NCBI RefSeq assembly: GCF_018219455.1
Contig: NZ_CP056122.1
Coordinates: forward strand, 2,356,001 to 2,420,000
Reading direction: 5' to 3'
Length of the DNA: 64,000 nt
Source: Moritella sp. 5
Lineage (GTDB): Bacteria > Pseudomonadota > Gammaproteobacteria > Enterobacterales > Moritellaceae
Positions 8,204-16,504 of the stretch are shown here, in pieces. The notes under the pieces are model-generated. The model did not search any database. It worked only from the letters and a program-made list of their open reading frames with translations, and was not told the DNA's origin. The stretch's first letter is position 1. Each line of letters begins with the position of its first letter. The translations under genes were made by a program, and so were the position numbers.

Positions 8204-9688
8204 TTAGGTTGCGCTACAAAACACCAGTATACGTTTTTTTGCTTCTTCGATAATCTTACATTGCGGTAAGCTGGTAATAAGTAATTCTGACTCAGTTGAT
8301 TTTAGGGTGACAAAATAAGTGTCTTTTGTTATGCCTTGTACTGCGACTTCTAGCTTTTCTTTACGTTCAACCGCGACACCACGCGAATAAAACTGTGCAG
8401 AGAATGGGCGTTTATCAATATAAATCAGCTCATTATTTTGTGCTTGCTCTGACCACGTTTGCATCAACCCTTTTTCTGATTGCTTACCAGTTACTTCTGT
8501 ACGTAATAAAATAGCGACAAGCAAGATTAATATGGGGGTTATAAAGCCTGTCTTATATACTTTGCTTGATAAGGGGTTATTACGTTGATATGTCACCATC
8601 AATAATGCAAATGCGGGTAAGCAAGGCATCACATAGCTAGACAGAATGTTGCCGCTGAATGTAAATAAGAGTAGGGGTGCTAACAACCATGCCCATAAGA
8701 AACTGGTATAACTAAGTTCAGTGGTATCATCATCTTGTTTTGCTTGGGTTTCAGTTTCAGTTTCAGTTCTTTTTGTTATTTGTAAGCTTTTAATCCATTG
8801 ATAAATAAAAATTGGCGTCCAAGGTAGTGCAGATACAATAGCGAATATCCAAATTGTGCCTTTTATTTCCTTATGTGCCGTTCCATATAAATCACCTTGC
8901 CATCCACTTACTAAGAAGCGTTTAACATGCTCGCCAACAATGAAATAATTAAGGAAACCCGGAGATGAATACTCTGCAATCATGTACCAAGGTAAACTTG
9001 TCGCAAGGAAAAGTGGAATACCTGTTTTCCACGGTAAGCGACGGAACATACCCGCCCAAGTTTTGTTAAATAATGCCCAGATGAACAAACTTACGCCAAT
9101 TAAGACTAATGCTAGTGGACCCTTCGCTAACATGCCGACGGTTAAGCCAATAAAAAACAGGTGACCCCATAACGCGGATTTGTTTTTATAGTTAAGCCAA
9201 AATGCAGCCATGCTTAACGTAATGCCTAAAGTCAGAGCTGTGTCAGTCATGACTGCGCCTGTCACCACGATAAACGTCGTTGTAGTTGCAAGGATACCTG
9301 CTGCTAACCATGCTTCTTGTTTACGATCTGCAGTGCTACGCGATGGGGTAATACTATAAGCAAGCAGACCGACGATGAATAGCACGAAGCCACCAGCAAG
9401 TAAGTGTGGCAATCTAACGGCTAACTCATTTAAACCAAATAGCTTAATACCGCTCGCGCTCATCCAGGTGAATAGGGGGGGCTTACCCCAGAATGGTACA
9501 TCGTAATCGAACATCGGTGTGACCCAATTGCCTGTTTCAGCCATGATCCTAGCCATTTCACCGTAACGAGCTTCTGTTGTGTCCATGAGAGGAAAGAAGC
9601 CGAGGGTAAATAATCTGATTACTATCGCGGTGATAACCAGTGTGATTGCTATTTTGGTCAAAGATAATTGCTTCAGTGCGTTAGACAT
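8204..9688 (-). CDS. GT39/ArnT-like integral membrane glycosyltransferase
   Basis: 494 residues with about 12 predicted membrane segments. The first periplasmic loop carries the ArnT/PMT signature LMDTTEARYGEMARIMAETGNW, with the acidic catalytic pair (Asp and Glu of D-x-x-E-A-R-Y), and then PFWGKPPLFTW. Such enzymes transfer a sugar from a polyprenyl-phosphate donor to an envelope acceptor; ArnT moves L-Ara4N to lipid A. The acceptor and sugar here are unknown. The gene lies 5 bp after the GT2 gene that probably makes the donor, so the pair forms an operon. A TETETET acidic run near 310 comes from three in-frame TTTCAG repeats in the plus-strand reading. It is probably controlled by the neighbouring two-component system through the operator at 10800-10817. 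Confidence 0.85.
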   Translation of the reverse strand: MSNALKQLSLTKIAITLVITAIVIRLFTLGFFPLMDTTEARYGEMARIMAETGNWVTPMFDYDVPFWGKPPLFTWMSASGIKLFGLNELAVRLPHLLAGGFVLFIVGLLAYSITPSRSTADRKQEAWLAAGILATTTTFIVVTGAVMTDTALTLGITLSMAAFWLNYKNKSALWGHLFFIGLTVGMLAKGPLALVLIGVSLFIWALFNKTWAGMFRRLPWKTGIPLFLATSLPWYMIAEYSSPGFLNYFIVGEHVKRFLVSGWQGDLYGTAHKEIKGTIWIFAIVSALPWTPIFIYQWIKSLQITKRTETETETQAKQDDDTTELSYTSFLWAWLLAPLLLFTFSGNILSSYVMPCLPAFALLMVTYQRNNPLSSKVYKTGFITPILILLVAILLRTEVTGKQSEKGLMQTWSEQAQNNELIYIDKRPFSAQFYSRGVAVERKEKLEVAVQGITKDTYFVTLKSTESELLITSLPQCKIIEEAKKRILVFCSAT

Positions 9689-9693
9689 GTCGA

Positions 9694-10752
9694 CTAGCCT
9701 TGTTTGTAATTGGTGTTGTGTGTTTGATTCGTACTTGTCTGCTGATTTACGTTAAAGACTATACTTGATACGGTGGTTTTTTCATCCATGACAATAAAGT
9801 TAGGTCTTTGTTTCGATTCAATAAATAAACGGCCGACATACTCACCCATCAAACCAATCGATAATAGTTGTATGCCGCCAAGTAATAAGACGACTGTCAT
9901 GAGGGAAGGGTAACCCGCTACTGGGTCACCCCAAAATAGGGTTTTACTGACGAGTACAATCGCCATTAATATCGAAATGAACGATGTGACGACGCCTGCC
10001 GCTGTGGCGATACGTAATGGCTTAATACTAAAAGAGGTAATACCTTCAAAGGCGAGGTGAATTAGTTTCGTGTAATTCCACTTAGTGATACCTGCTTGGC
10101 GCGCATCACGGTCGAATTGTAATGTACAGGTATTGAAACCAGGCCAAGATAGCAGCCCTTTCATGAAACGATTACGTTCTGGTAAGTTATTAATGACATC
10201 GACCACTTTACGGTCTAATAGTCTAAAATCACCCACATTACGGGGTATTTCAATATCAGCCAGACGGTTAATGAGTTTATAAAAAAGGGAGGCCGTTGTA
10301 CGTTTTAGCCAATTTTCACCGTGGCGTTCTTTACGTTGCATATTAACGACATCATAACCACGTTCCCATTCGACGACCATTTGAGGAATGAGTTCGGGTG
10401 GATCTTGCAAATCGGCATCCAATAGAATGATCGCGAGGCCTGCCGCATTAACCATACCCGCGGTCATCGCGGCTTCTTTACCAAAGTTACGACTGAGTTT
10501 AATACACCGTATTACATGATTATTGGCTGTAAAATTAATGACCTGAGACCATGAGTCATCCCGGCTACCATCATCAATATAAATAATCTCGCAAGATTTT
10601 CCGATAGAATTGAGTACAGCAACAACACGCTGATGGCAAGATGTTAGCACTTCATCTTCATTAAAAAATGGAACCACAATTGACAATAATGGTGGTAAGG
10701 TAACTTTAGGCCCATCTCTATGCCCTGTAATAGATGTGATATTGGCTTGCAT
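9694..10752 (-). CDS. GT2 polyprenyl-phosphate glycosyltransferase (GtrB/ArnC/DPM1-like)
   Basis: 352 residues. The N-terminal GT-A domain (about 20-245) has the nucleotide-binding VVPFFNEDEVL segment, YIDDGSRDDSW and the metal-binding ILLDADLQDPPELIPQM. Two C-terminal helices (about 250-280 and 288-315) anchor it in the inner membrane, as in GtrB and ArnC. Family members load a sugar from a nucleotide donor onto undecaprenyl phosphate on the cytoplasmic face. The partner flippase GtrA lies at 12916-13305 and the lipid-to-acceptor transferase follows at 8204. The promoter region holds an operator (10800-10817) and a TAGCAT -10-like hexamer, shared in layout with the regulator and gtrA promoters. 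Confidence 0.88.
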   Translation of the reverse strand: MQANITSITGHRDGPKVTLPPLLSIVVPFFNEDEVLTSCHQRVVAVLNSIGKSCEIIYIDDGSRDDSWSQVINFTANNHVIRCIKLSRNFGKEAAMTAGMVNAAGLAIILLDADLQDPPELIPQMVVEWERGYDVVNMQRKERHGENWLKRTTASLFYKLINRLADIEIPRNVGDFRLLDRKVVDVINNLPERNRFMKGLLSWPGFNTCTLQFDRDARQAGITKWNYTKLIHLAFEGITSFSIKPLRIATAAGVVTSFISILMAIVLVSKTLFWGDPVAGYPSLMTVVLLLGGIQLLSIGLMGEYVGRLFIESKQRPNFIVMDEKTTVSSIVFNVNQQTSTNQTHNTNYKQG

Positions 10753-10799
10753 ATAGCATTCCCAAACGGATTAACAATATTGGAATGCTAACTAGGTGG

Positions 10800-10817
10800 A
10801 TGTCGAATAAATGTTTT
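10800..10817 (-). promoter_or_regulatory. Operator copy 1, for the GT2-GT39 operon
   Basis: On the minus strand this reads ACATT-TA-TTCGACAT. Nine nucleotides later comes TAGCAT (10790-10785), a plausible -10 hexamer, and 47 nt separate the box from the ATG at 10752. The two ACAT cores are 11 bp apart, one helical turn, as expected for an OmpR-family dimer site. See the copies at 10845 and 13354. Confidence 0.65.
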
Positions 10818-10834
10818 CGACATGTTTTTTACAT
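10817..10834 (+). promoter_or_regulatory. Additional half-site pair between the divergent promoters
   Basis: TCGACAT (10817-10823) and TTTACAT (10828-10834) are direct repeats with an 11-bp period, made of the same two half-sites as the main operators but in reverse order. With the flanking boxes the 63 bp from 10800 to 10862 hold six half-sites, suggesting cooperative binding of the response regulator. Confidence 0.45.
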
Positions 10835-10844
10835 TTTCTGTATT

Positions 10845-10862
10845 TTTACATTAATTCGACAT
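10845..10862 (+). promoter_or_regulatory. Operator copy 2, for the two-component system genes
   Basis: TTTACATT-AA-TTCGACAT is followed after nine nucleotides by CATAAT (10872-10877), a good -10 hexamer. The box ends 48 nt before the ATG at 10911. Its position overlaps the -35 region, and no good -35 consensus is present, as is usual for an activated promoter. It implies autoregulation. Confidence 0.7.
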
Positions 10863-10910
10863 CGTCTTTGTCATAATAGCCCCGTATTTATTTTATTAGA
10901 TTGAGTGACT

Positions 10911-11582
10911 ATGAAAATATTATTAGTAGAAGATCATCAAGATATCGCCGGCATTATTTTTGATTTTTTTGAAATTAAAGGCTACACCTTGGATTATGCG
11001 CAAGATGGTGTGCATGGTTATGAGCTCGCTAGTAATAACTATTATGATTTAATTATTTTAGATATACAGATGCCACGTATGGATGGTTTAACTGTTTGTC
11101 AAAAATTGCGAGAGCAGGGGAATGATACACCAATCCTGATGTTAACTGCCCGCGATACCCGAGAAGATACGTTAGCTGGTTTTGATTGTGGTGCGGATGA
11201 TTATCTTATTAAACCATTTGACCTTGATATTTTAGCTGCGCGAATTCAAGCGTTACATCGCCGTCGCAGTGGCCAAAATATAGCCAAAACATTAACCTTT
11301 CATGAATTGTCTCTGGACCTAAAGACCCATGTTGCCACACGTAATGGCTGTAATTTCGAACTTAATCCGACCCAATTTACGATTTTAAAATTATTGATGA
11401 TGCGTACACCTGAAATTGTCACTAAAAGTGAGATAATTAACGCGATTTGGGGGCAAGACGAACCTGAAGGGGATATTCTGCGTAGTCATATCTATCAGCT
11501 ACGTAACCAGGTTGATAAACCTTTTCAACAGCATTACATTAAAACCTTATCCAAAATCGGCTATCAGTTAGTATCTAGTTAA
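10911..11582 (+). CDS. OmpR-family response regulator
   Basis: 223 residues from the ATG at 10911; a GTG six bases upstream is possible but less likely. The receiver domain (1-115) has the acidic pair in VEDHQD, the phospho-acceptor Asp51 in LIILDIQMPRMDG, the Thr in MLTARD and Lys in LIKPFD. The C-terminal winged helix (about 128-220) ends in the family pattern ILRSHIYQLRNQVDKPF...IKTLSKIGYQLVS. It is encoded with its kinase 67 bp downstream and sits between the glycosylation genes it probably controls. The 11-bp-period operators at 10800, 10845 and 13354 are its likely binding sites (inference). Confidence 0.93.
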   Translation: MKILLVEDHQDIAGIIFDFFEIKGYTLDYAQDGVHGYELASNNYYDLIILDIQMPRMDGLTVCQKLREQGNDTPILMLTARDTREDTLAGFDCGADDYLIKPFDLDILAARIQALHRRRSGQNIAKTLTFHELSLDLKTHVATRNGCNFELNPTQFTILKLLMMRTPEIVTKSEIINAIWGQDEPEGDILRSHIYQLRNQVDKPFQQHYIKTLSKIGYQLVSS

Positions 11583-11649
11583 ATCGCTCGAACAACAAGA
11601 TAATAATTAGGTCAAAAAGACAAGGGTTTGTTCCAATAAGGTAATAATA

Positions 11650-12906
11650 ATGGCAAAAGTTAGGTCTGCGAAACAACTTACATTCATTTATTTTTCTATC
11701 GTTGCTTTTGCGATCATCATGATCCACGCCACAGTGCTTGACTCCACGCTTGAAAGTATCGAAAAATTGAGTATTCAAAATAGGCTGTTATTACAGAAAG
11801 AGTCAATTGTTGAAAAATCTAATTTAAGTAATCATACTAGCTCGTTCAAAATTGACGAATTTACAACGGGTTATGTGGATCGAGTCACCTTACCTGAATT
11901 GGTAGATGAAAAAATTTTTCTACCTATCGATGAAGCGGTGGAAATCCAGAAGAGTAATGCTATAGGTACCGAGTTCTTTTTGATGAAATTGGCCGTGTCA
12001 GAAAAGAAGGATAAATTTATTTATGTTGTTCATACAGACCCTGCTTTTGAACTTGGTGAAGAGGAGATTATGTGGACGCAATCATGGCAGTCTTTAATTT
12101 CGTTATTTTTGTTGTTGGTGGCATTGTTCGTTGTGATGCGAATATCAGAAAGGTTAACGGCACCGATATCTGTATTCGCTAAGCAGATTGCCAATCGCTC
12201 ACCTGACGATACAAGTGATATTCAATTGCCGTCAGGACTTGCAACGAAGGAACTACTGCAATTAGTGGATAGTTACAATCAGAATCAACAACAAAAAAAT
12301 GCATTAATTGAGCGAGAACGGGCTTTCAACCGTATGGCAAGTCACGAATTACGGACACCATTGATGGTGATGCAAGGCGCGACTAATTTATTGAGCTACA
12401 GTAATGAACCTGAATTCATTAAAAAACAGCAAGTGCGTTTACAAAGTGCAACTAACGAGATGAACGATTTTATTGATGCGCTATTATCACTAACTAAATC
12501 AGAGAAAGATTTAGCCTTATCCAAACGACAGCTGACTAAAGAAGAAATAAACGTTATTGTCGATGCACACAGTGCATTATTAAACACCAAATCCGTTGTC
12601 GTTCATATTGAACTAAGGCAAGCGCCAATGGTTATTATTCCTGAGGTCGCGTTAAAACTATTGCTTGGTAATTTGTTAAAGAATGCTTTTACCTGTACGG
12701 ACGCTGGTGAGGTCAATGTTGTTGTTGATAGCCATAGTATCTCTGTGACTGATACTGGTGTGGGTCTTTACAAGAAGCAGCGTAACGATGATGGTCATGG
12801 GCTAGGTTTGTTAATTACCCGAGATATCTGTCGTAAATACAATTGGACATTTGAGTTGAAAAATAACGATGCTGGTGGTTGTATCGCTATTATTCACCTT
12901 TCGTAG
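11650..12906 (+). CDS. Sensor histidine kinase
   Basis: 418 residues. Two membrane segments (about 11-31 and 147-167) enclose a 115-residue periplasmic sensor domain of no recognised family. A HAMP-like linker (SERLTAPISVFAKQI) is followed by the H-box RMASHELRTPLMVM with His232 and an HATPase_c domain having an N-box (LLLGNLLKNAFTCTDAG), a DTGVGL G1 box and GHGLGLLI. The N-box Asn is followed by a somewhat divergent sequence, but the core residues are present. It is the probable phosphodonor of the adjacent response regulator. The signal is unknown; the linkage to envelope sugar modification suggests an envelope cue. It ends 9 bp from the convergent gtrA. Confidence 0.9.
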   Translation: MAKVRSAKQLTFIYFSIVAFAIIMIHATVLDSTLESIEKLSIQNRLLLQKESIVEKSNLSNHTSSFKIDEFTTGYVDRVTLPELVDEKIFLPIDEAVEIQKSNAIGTEFFLMKLAVSEKKDKFIYVVHTDPAFELGEEEIMWTQSWQSLISLFLLLVALFVVMRISERLTAPISVFAKQIANRSPDDTSDIQLPSGLATKELLQLVDSYNQNQQQKNALIERERAFNRMASHELRTPLMVMQGATNLLSYSNEPEFIKKQQVRLQSATNEMNDFIDALLSLTKSEKDLALSKRQLTKEEINVIVDAHSALLNTKSVVVHIELRQAPMVIIPEVALKLLLGNLLKNAFTCTDAGEVNVVVDSHSISVTDTGVGLYKKQRNDDGHGLGLLITRDICRKYNWTFELKNNDAGGCIAIIHLS

Positions 12907-12915
12907 CTCGGCTGA

Positions 12916-13305
12916 TTATTTTTTAAATACCCAACGATCAGCGAGAATAAAGTTAATCAGCATACCAAATAAAATACCGGGAATGATCGCTATGATTGCT
13001 GCACTCCCTGATAGTGAAAGACCTGTCACTAGAATCCAGTAACAAAGCAGGTTGGGGATTGCGCCAAAGCAAGACGAGCAAATAAATTTACTCCATTCCT
13101 GAGCCAATCCTGTGTCATTGTCTAATTGTTGTGTTTTAAAGGTAAAGCTTCGGTTTAATAACCAATTGCTATTCACTGCACAGAAAAAAGCAACTAACCG
13201 AGCAATGAACAAAGGTATTAGAGAAGATAATAACAGCATTGTGCTTAAATCTATTATAAAGCCAATACCTCCGACAAAAGCAAATTTAATGTATTTGGTA
13301 TTCAT
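12916..13305 (-). CDS. gtrA: GtrA-family flippase
   Basis: 129 residues, four predicted membrane helices, with the GtrA signature at the N-terminus (KFAFVGGIGFIIDLSTMLLL) and the mid-protein VNSNWLLNRSFTFK, where the conserved NxxxxRxFTF motif is intact. GtrA proteins are thought to flip undecaprenyl-phosphate-linked sugar made by GtrB-type enzymes to the periplasm. The GT2 and GT39 partners are 2.2 kb away on the same strand, beyond the two-component genes. The promoter carries operator copy 3 at 13354-13371, indicating coregulation with them. The gene symbol is by family only. Confidence 0.88.
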   Translation of the reverse strand: MNTKYIKFAFVGGIGFIIDLSTMLLLSSLIPLFIARLVAFFCAVNSNWLLNRSFTFKTQQLDNDTGLAQEWSKFICSSCFGAIPNLLCYWILVTGLSLSGSAAIIAIIPGILFGMLINFILADRWVFKK

Positions 13306-13353
13306 GTTTAATGCACGCCAATAAGTTTACAAATATAAAATCTAGCACTAAAC

Positions 13354-13371
13354 ATGTCGAAAAAATGTAAA
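13354..13371 (-). promoter_or_regulatory. Operator copy 3, for gtrA
   Basis: On the minus strand the sequence is TTTACATT-TT-TTCGACAT, identical to copy 2 at all 16 non-spacer positions. A -10-like TAGATT (13344-13339) follows after exactly nine nucleotides, and the box ends 48 nt before the gtrA ATG. The match in sequence and spacing to copies 1 and 2 makes chance very unlikely. Confidence 0.7.
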
Positions 13372-13429
13372 TAACACAATGGTACTCATTGTGAGTAATT
13401 AAATAGATGTTCGAAAATTTACCCCGATG

Positions 13430-13903
13430 TTACAATAAAAAATCTTCATAAATAGGATTGAATACGGTTGCGCTATTGATTAAAGCATTCGCGGTTAAGG
13501 CGGGCACACCATAAACTTCAGTTCTCACTTGATGACGGTTTTTTATCGTATCAAGCAGGATAGAAAAGTCACCATCTCCAGAGAGCAGGACAACAGTATC
13601 GACCGATTCTGCGACTTGTAGTACATCGATTGTGATCCCTACATCCCAGTCACCTTTCGCCGAACCATCACTGCGTTGGATAAATGGTTTAAGCTTCACG
13701 TCAAAACCGATATGTTTGAGTGCATCTTGGAATTTACGTTGCTGATCATCACCTTTATCTATGGCATAAGCATACGCTGTTATTACGTCGCCCTGTAATA
13801 ATAAATGTTGCCAGAGTTTTCGGTAATTAAACTGGCGACCATAAGTTTGGCGAGTGGTGTAATAGATATTTTGAACATCAACAAACACAGCAATTTTTTG
13901 CAC
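13430..13903 (-). CDS. NYN/LabA-like PIN-fold protein
   Basis: 157 residues forming a single NYN (DUF88, LabA/TIGR00288-like) domain. Conserved acidic residues are visible in AVFVDVQNIYY (Asp near 9 and Asn near 12), KGDWDVGITID (Asp near 84 and 91) and LLSGDGDFSILLD (Asp near 109, 111). These are the metal-ligand positions of PIN-like ribonucleases. Family members are predicted nucleases, but I know of no defined RNA target. The start has AGGAATCATTTG-type upstream spacing (AGGAAT). It lies in tandem, 32 bp upstream of the YaiI-type gene. Confidence 0.85.
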   Translation of the reverse strand: MQKIAVFVDVQNIYYTTRQTYGRQFNYRKLWQHLLLQGDVITAYAYAIDKGDDQQRKFQDALKHIGFDVKLKPFIQRSDGSAKGDWDVGITIDVLQVAESVDTVVLLSGDGDFSILLDTIKNRHQVRTEVYGVPALTANALINSATVFNPIYEDFLL

Positions 13904-13935
13904 AAATGATTCCTAGGGTTCGATATTAATGAGAG

Positions 13936-14403
13936 TTATGATTTATTCGCATACTTAGCAAGATATTGGTCAAGAGCATTACCAAACGCTTGTTTATCTT
14001 TTGCTCCTAAAGCCGCTGGACCACCAGTCATTTCACCACTTGCTCGCATCGTATCCATAAAGTCCCTCATATTAAGACGTTGACGAATATTACTTAATGT
14101 ATATTTTTCGCCACGAGAGGTGATTACATGTGCGCCTTTTTCGATGACTTCTGCTGCAAGTGGTATATCAGAGGTAATAACGAGATCATCCTTCGCTACT
14201 TTTAAGACAATGTGATCATCAGCAACATCAAAACCAGCAGGTACTTGTGTCATCGAAATATAAGGAGAGGCAGGGACTCGTATCCAATGATTTGCAACTA
14301 ATACTAATGGCGCTTTAACGCGAACTGCTGCACGAAAAAGTATTTCTTTCATTGGAATCGGACAAGCATCTGCGTCAACCCAAATTGTAATATTGTTTTG
14401 CAT
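13936..14403 (-). CDS. YaiI/YqxD family protein (UPF0178)
   Basis: 155 residues, the usual length. The opening [20 protein letters not shown] is the hallmark of the family, followed by [30 protein letters not shown] and a Gly-Pro-rich C-terminus ([22 protein letters not shown]). It is thought to have a PIN/NYN-like fold, and function is unknown. Sitting next to an NYN protein may be more than chance, since both folds are related. It is divergent from the L,D-transpeptidase gene. Confidence 0.9.
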   Translation of the reverse strand: MQNNITIWVDADACPIPMKEILFRAAVRVKAPLVLVANHWIRVPASPYISMTQVPAGFDVADDHIVLKVAKDDLVITSDIPLAAEVIEKGAHVITSRGEKYTLSNIRQRLNMRDFMDTMRASGEMTGGPAALGAKDKQAFGNALDQYLAKYANKS

Positions 14404-14514
14404 ATAACCTTCACGTTAGTTTAATAAACTTCATTTTAGCGTATTAACAACCAAAATTGTTGGTCAGTTGGTATTTATTTACCATACTTAATTATATTCA
14501 GTGGAGGGATTACC

Positions 14515-15828
14515 ATGTTTAAAAGGTATCCCTTTAAGGGATTAAAATATGTACTTCGAAGTGGGCTAAAAAATAAAATAACATTATCACTGCTATTCGT
14601 AATGTTGTTAGTCTATTACCATTCTTTATCTGCTTTGCCGTTACATCAGATCTCGATTGTAGGGCCCAATTTTAATGAATCAAAAAGTACAAATGAAATC
14701 ATAAATGATCGGTATGCGGTTGTAAATCACCGCAATTTACAACCGCACAGTGCATTGCCTTTTATGAGTGGTAATATCTTTGTGCCTATGTCTAAAACAG
14801 AACTGCAATTTTTGAGTCGTGCAAGCTATCTTAGCAGGCTCTCCTCGCAATATACGTGGGATGAAATCAAGATATCAGGGTTATTACGTGTTGGCGATCG
14901 TGACGCGGTGATTTATGATATACATTCACGATTAATATTACTTGGCGATGGTGATGAATCGGTAGAAGTGTCAGATCTTTATACAGATAAAGTAGCCAGT
15001 GCAGTGCGCAGTTTTCAGCGTCGACACGGTCTTAATCCTGACGCTATAATTGGTCCAAATACATTAAAGTGGTTAAATTTAAATCCTCACCGTAGAGCTG
15101 AATTACTCACTCATAATATGCAACGAAAGATTAACTTCATGGCAAATCTTGGCGCTCGTTATCTCCTTGTTAATATACCTGCTTACGAATTATTACTGAG
15201 TGATAATGGTGAAATTGCACTGCGCTCACGTGTTATCGTCGGTAAACCTAAAAAACCAACCCCGATACTGACCAGTGAAATTAAAAGTATGGTGATTAAT
15301 CCAATCTGGCGTGTACCCCGCAGTATTTTAGAAGATGATCTGCTGCCAAAAGTAAAACTCAATGGTGATTTCTTTAATCAGCGCGATTTTAGTGTTTACA
15401 ATTATCAAAATGAAAGAGTTGAAAAGTCACCTGAAGAATGGGAAATGCTAGCAAATGGTCTATTTCCATATCGACTTGAGCAAATGCCTGGTGTAAAGAA
15501 TACGCTAGGTCGTTATAAATTCTATTTTCCTAATAACTTCAGTGTTTATCTACATGATACAACCAATCCTAAATTGTTTAGTCATTCGAATCGAGCGCTG
15601 TCTTCCGGCTGTATTCGTATCGAAAAAGTGGATGAATTGGCTAATTGGATTGCACATAGTTTAGTCGATAATAAGTCGTTGTGGTCAAAACTAAGGTTCA
15701 GTCGAGATATAACAAAATGGTTCCCTTTGAATGATGCACTACCGGTTCACTTGGTGTATTGGACAGCATGGATTGACGACAGTGGATTAAGCCAATTTCG
15801 CGATGATATATATGCATTACAGAAATAA
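14515..15828 (+). CDS. L,D-transpeptidase (LdtD/YcbB-like)
   Basis: 437 residues. A basic N-terminus and one hydrophobic segment (about 22-42) form a signal anchor or signal peptide. A peptidoglycan-binding helix bundle follows (about 150-190, with VRSFQRRHGLNPDAIIGPNTLKW), then a YkuD catalytic domain (about 215-400). The active-site motif is SHSNRALSSGCIRIE with Cys366 and conserved His upstream. Such enzymes make 3-3 (mDAP-mDAP) crosslinks in peptidoglycan or attach lipoproteins. It is shorter than E. coli LdtD (about 615), lacking much of its N-terminal region. A GGAGGG Shine-Dalgarno precedes the ATG. The next gene encodes a MepK-like endopeptidase, the E. coli order. Confidence 0.9.
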   Translation: MFKRYPFKGLKYVLRSGLKNKITLSLLFVMLLVYYHSLSALPLHQISIVGPNFNESKSTNEIINDRYAVVNHRNLQPHSALPFMSGNIFVPMSKTELQFLSRASYLSRLSSQYTWDEIKISGLLRVGDRDAVIYDIHSRLILLGDGDESVEVSDLYTDKVASAVRSFQRRHGLNPDAIIGPNTLKWLNLNPHRRAELLTHNMQRKINFMANLGARYLLVNIPAYELLLSDNGEIALRSRVIVGKPKKPTPILTSEIKSMVINPIWRVPRSILEDDLLPKVKLNGDFFNQRDFSVYNYQNERVEKSPEEWEMLANGLFPYRLEQMPGVKNTLGRYKFYFPNNFSVYLHDTTNPKLFSHSNRALSSGCIRIEKVDELANWIAHSLVDNKSLWSKLRFSRDITKWFPLNDALPVHLVYWTAWIDDSGLSQFRDDIYALQK

Positions 15829-15898
15829 AACTTGATTAAACACTTTTTAGCATATATATTCCACGATTTCTGTATGAAAAGTGATCGGTGGTGGTGTA

Positions 15899-16447
15899 GT
15901 GTCAATAGAATGTCCAACACGTAGAAAAGTGTTATTAAGTCTTGGGGGGTTAGCGGCGTACTCTGTTGCACCAGTTAAAGCTCAAGCAAGTCAAGGTGTG
16001 TTAGGCATGAGAGAACTCGGTTTTTACAACATACACACGAGAGAGCATGACCAGGGTAATTACTGGATAGATGGCTTGTATCAAGAAGATACACTTCAAA
16101 GTTTCAGCCATTTATTACGTGATCATAGGCAAAACTTGTCCGTACCTATGGACAACCGTTTATACGACCTACTCTATAGACTAAACAGAACACTGAATGT
16201 ATCAGAAGAGTTCCATGTTATTTCTGGTTATCGTTCACCTAAAACTAATCAGATGTTAGCGGGTAAGAGCAATGAAGTAGCAACTAACAGCTACCATATG
16301 CGAGGCATGGCTATTGATATTGCTATCCCAGATGTTAAATTACTTCATTTACGTGAAGCTGCTATCTCATTAAAATTAGGCGGAGTGGGTTATTACCCTA
16401 AGTCGGGTTTTGTACATGTTGATACAGGCCCTGTTAGAATTTGGTAG
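15899..16447 (+). CDS. mepK: MepK/YcbK-like murein endopeptidase (DUF882, M15A)
   Basis: 182 residues from the GTG at 15899 (E. coli YcbK has 182); an in-frame GTG at 15881 would give 188. A twin-arginine signal (PTRRKVLLSLGG) precedes a cleavable hydrophobic segment ending near VKAQA. The peptidase-M15A/DUF882 domain has the zinc motifs GYRSPKTNQML, SYHMRGMAIDIAI (His and Asp ligands) and GFVHVDTG. In E. coli MepK preferentially cleaves 3-3 crosslinks, the product of L,D-transpeptidases such as the gene just upstream. The pair is probably cotranscribed (70 bp gap without a clear terminator). Confidence 0.85.
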   Translation: MSIECPTRRKVLLSLGGLAAYSVAPVKAQASQGVLGMRELGFYNIHTREHDQGNYWIDGLYQEDTLQSFSHLLRDHRQNLSVPMDNRLYDLLYRLNRTLNVSEEFHVISGYRSPKTNQMLAGKSNEVATNSYHMRGMAIDIAIPDVKLLHLREAAISLKLGGVGYYPKSGFVHVDTGPVRIW

Positions 16448-16504
16448 TTTTGTTTTACAAATAGGCGTAACCGAATTAATCATGAAAGGAGTGTCGATAG
16501 GCAG

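Noticed and set aside
8740-8770. TTTCAG repeated three times within the GT39 gene
   Set aside because: In-frame hexamer giving a Thr-Glu run; no frame consequence and only three units, so not called as a phase-variation tract.
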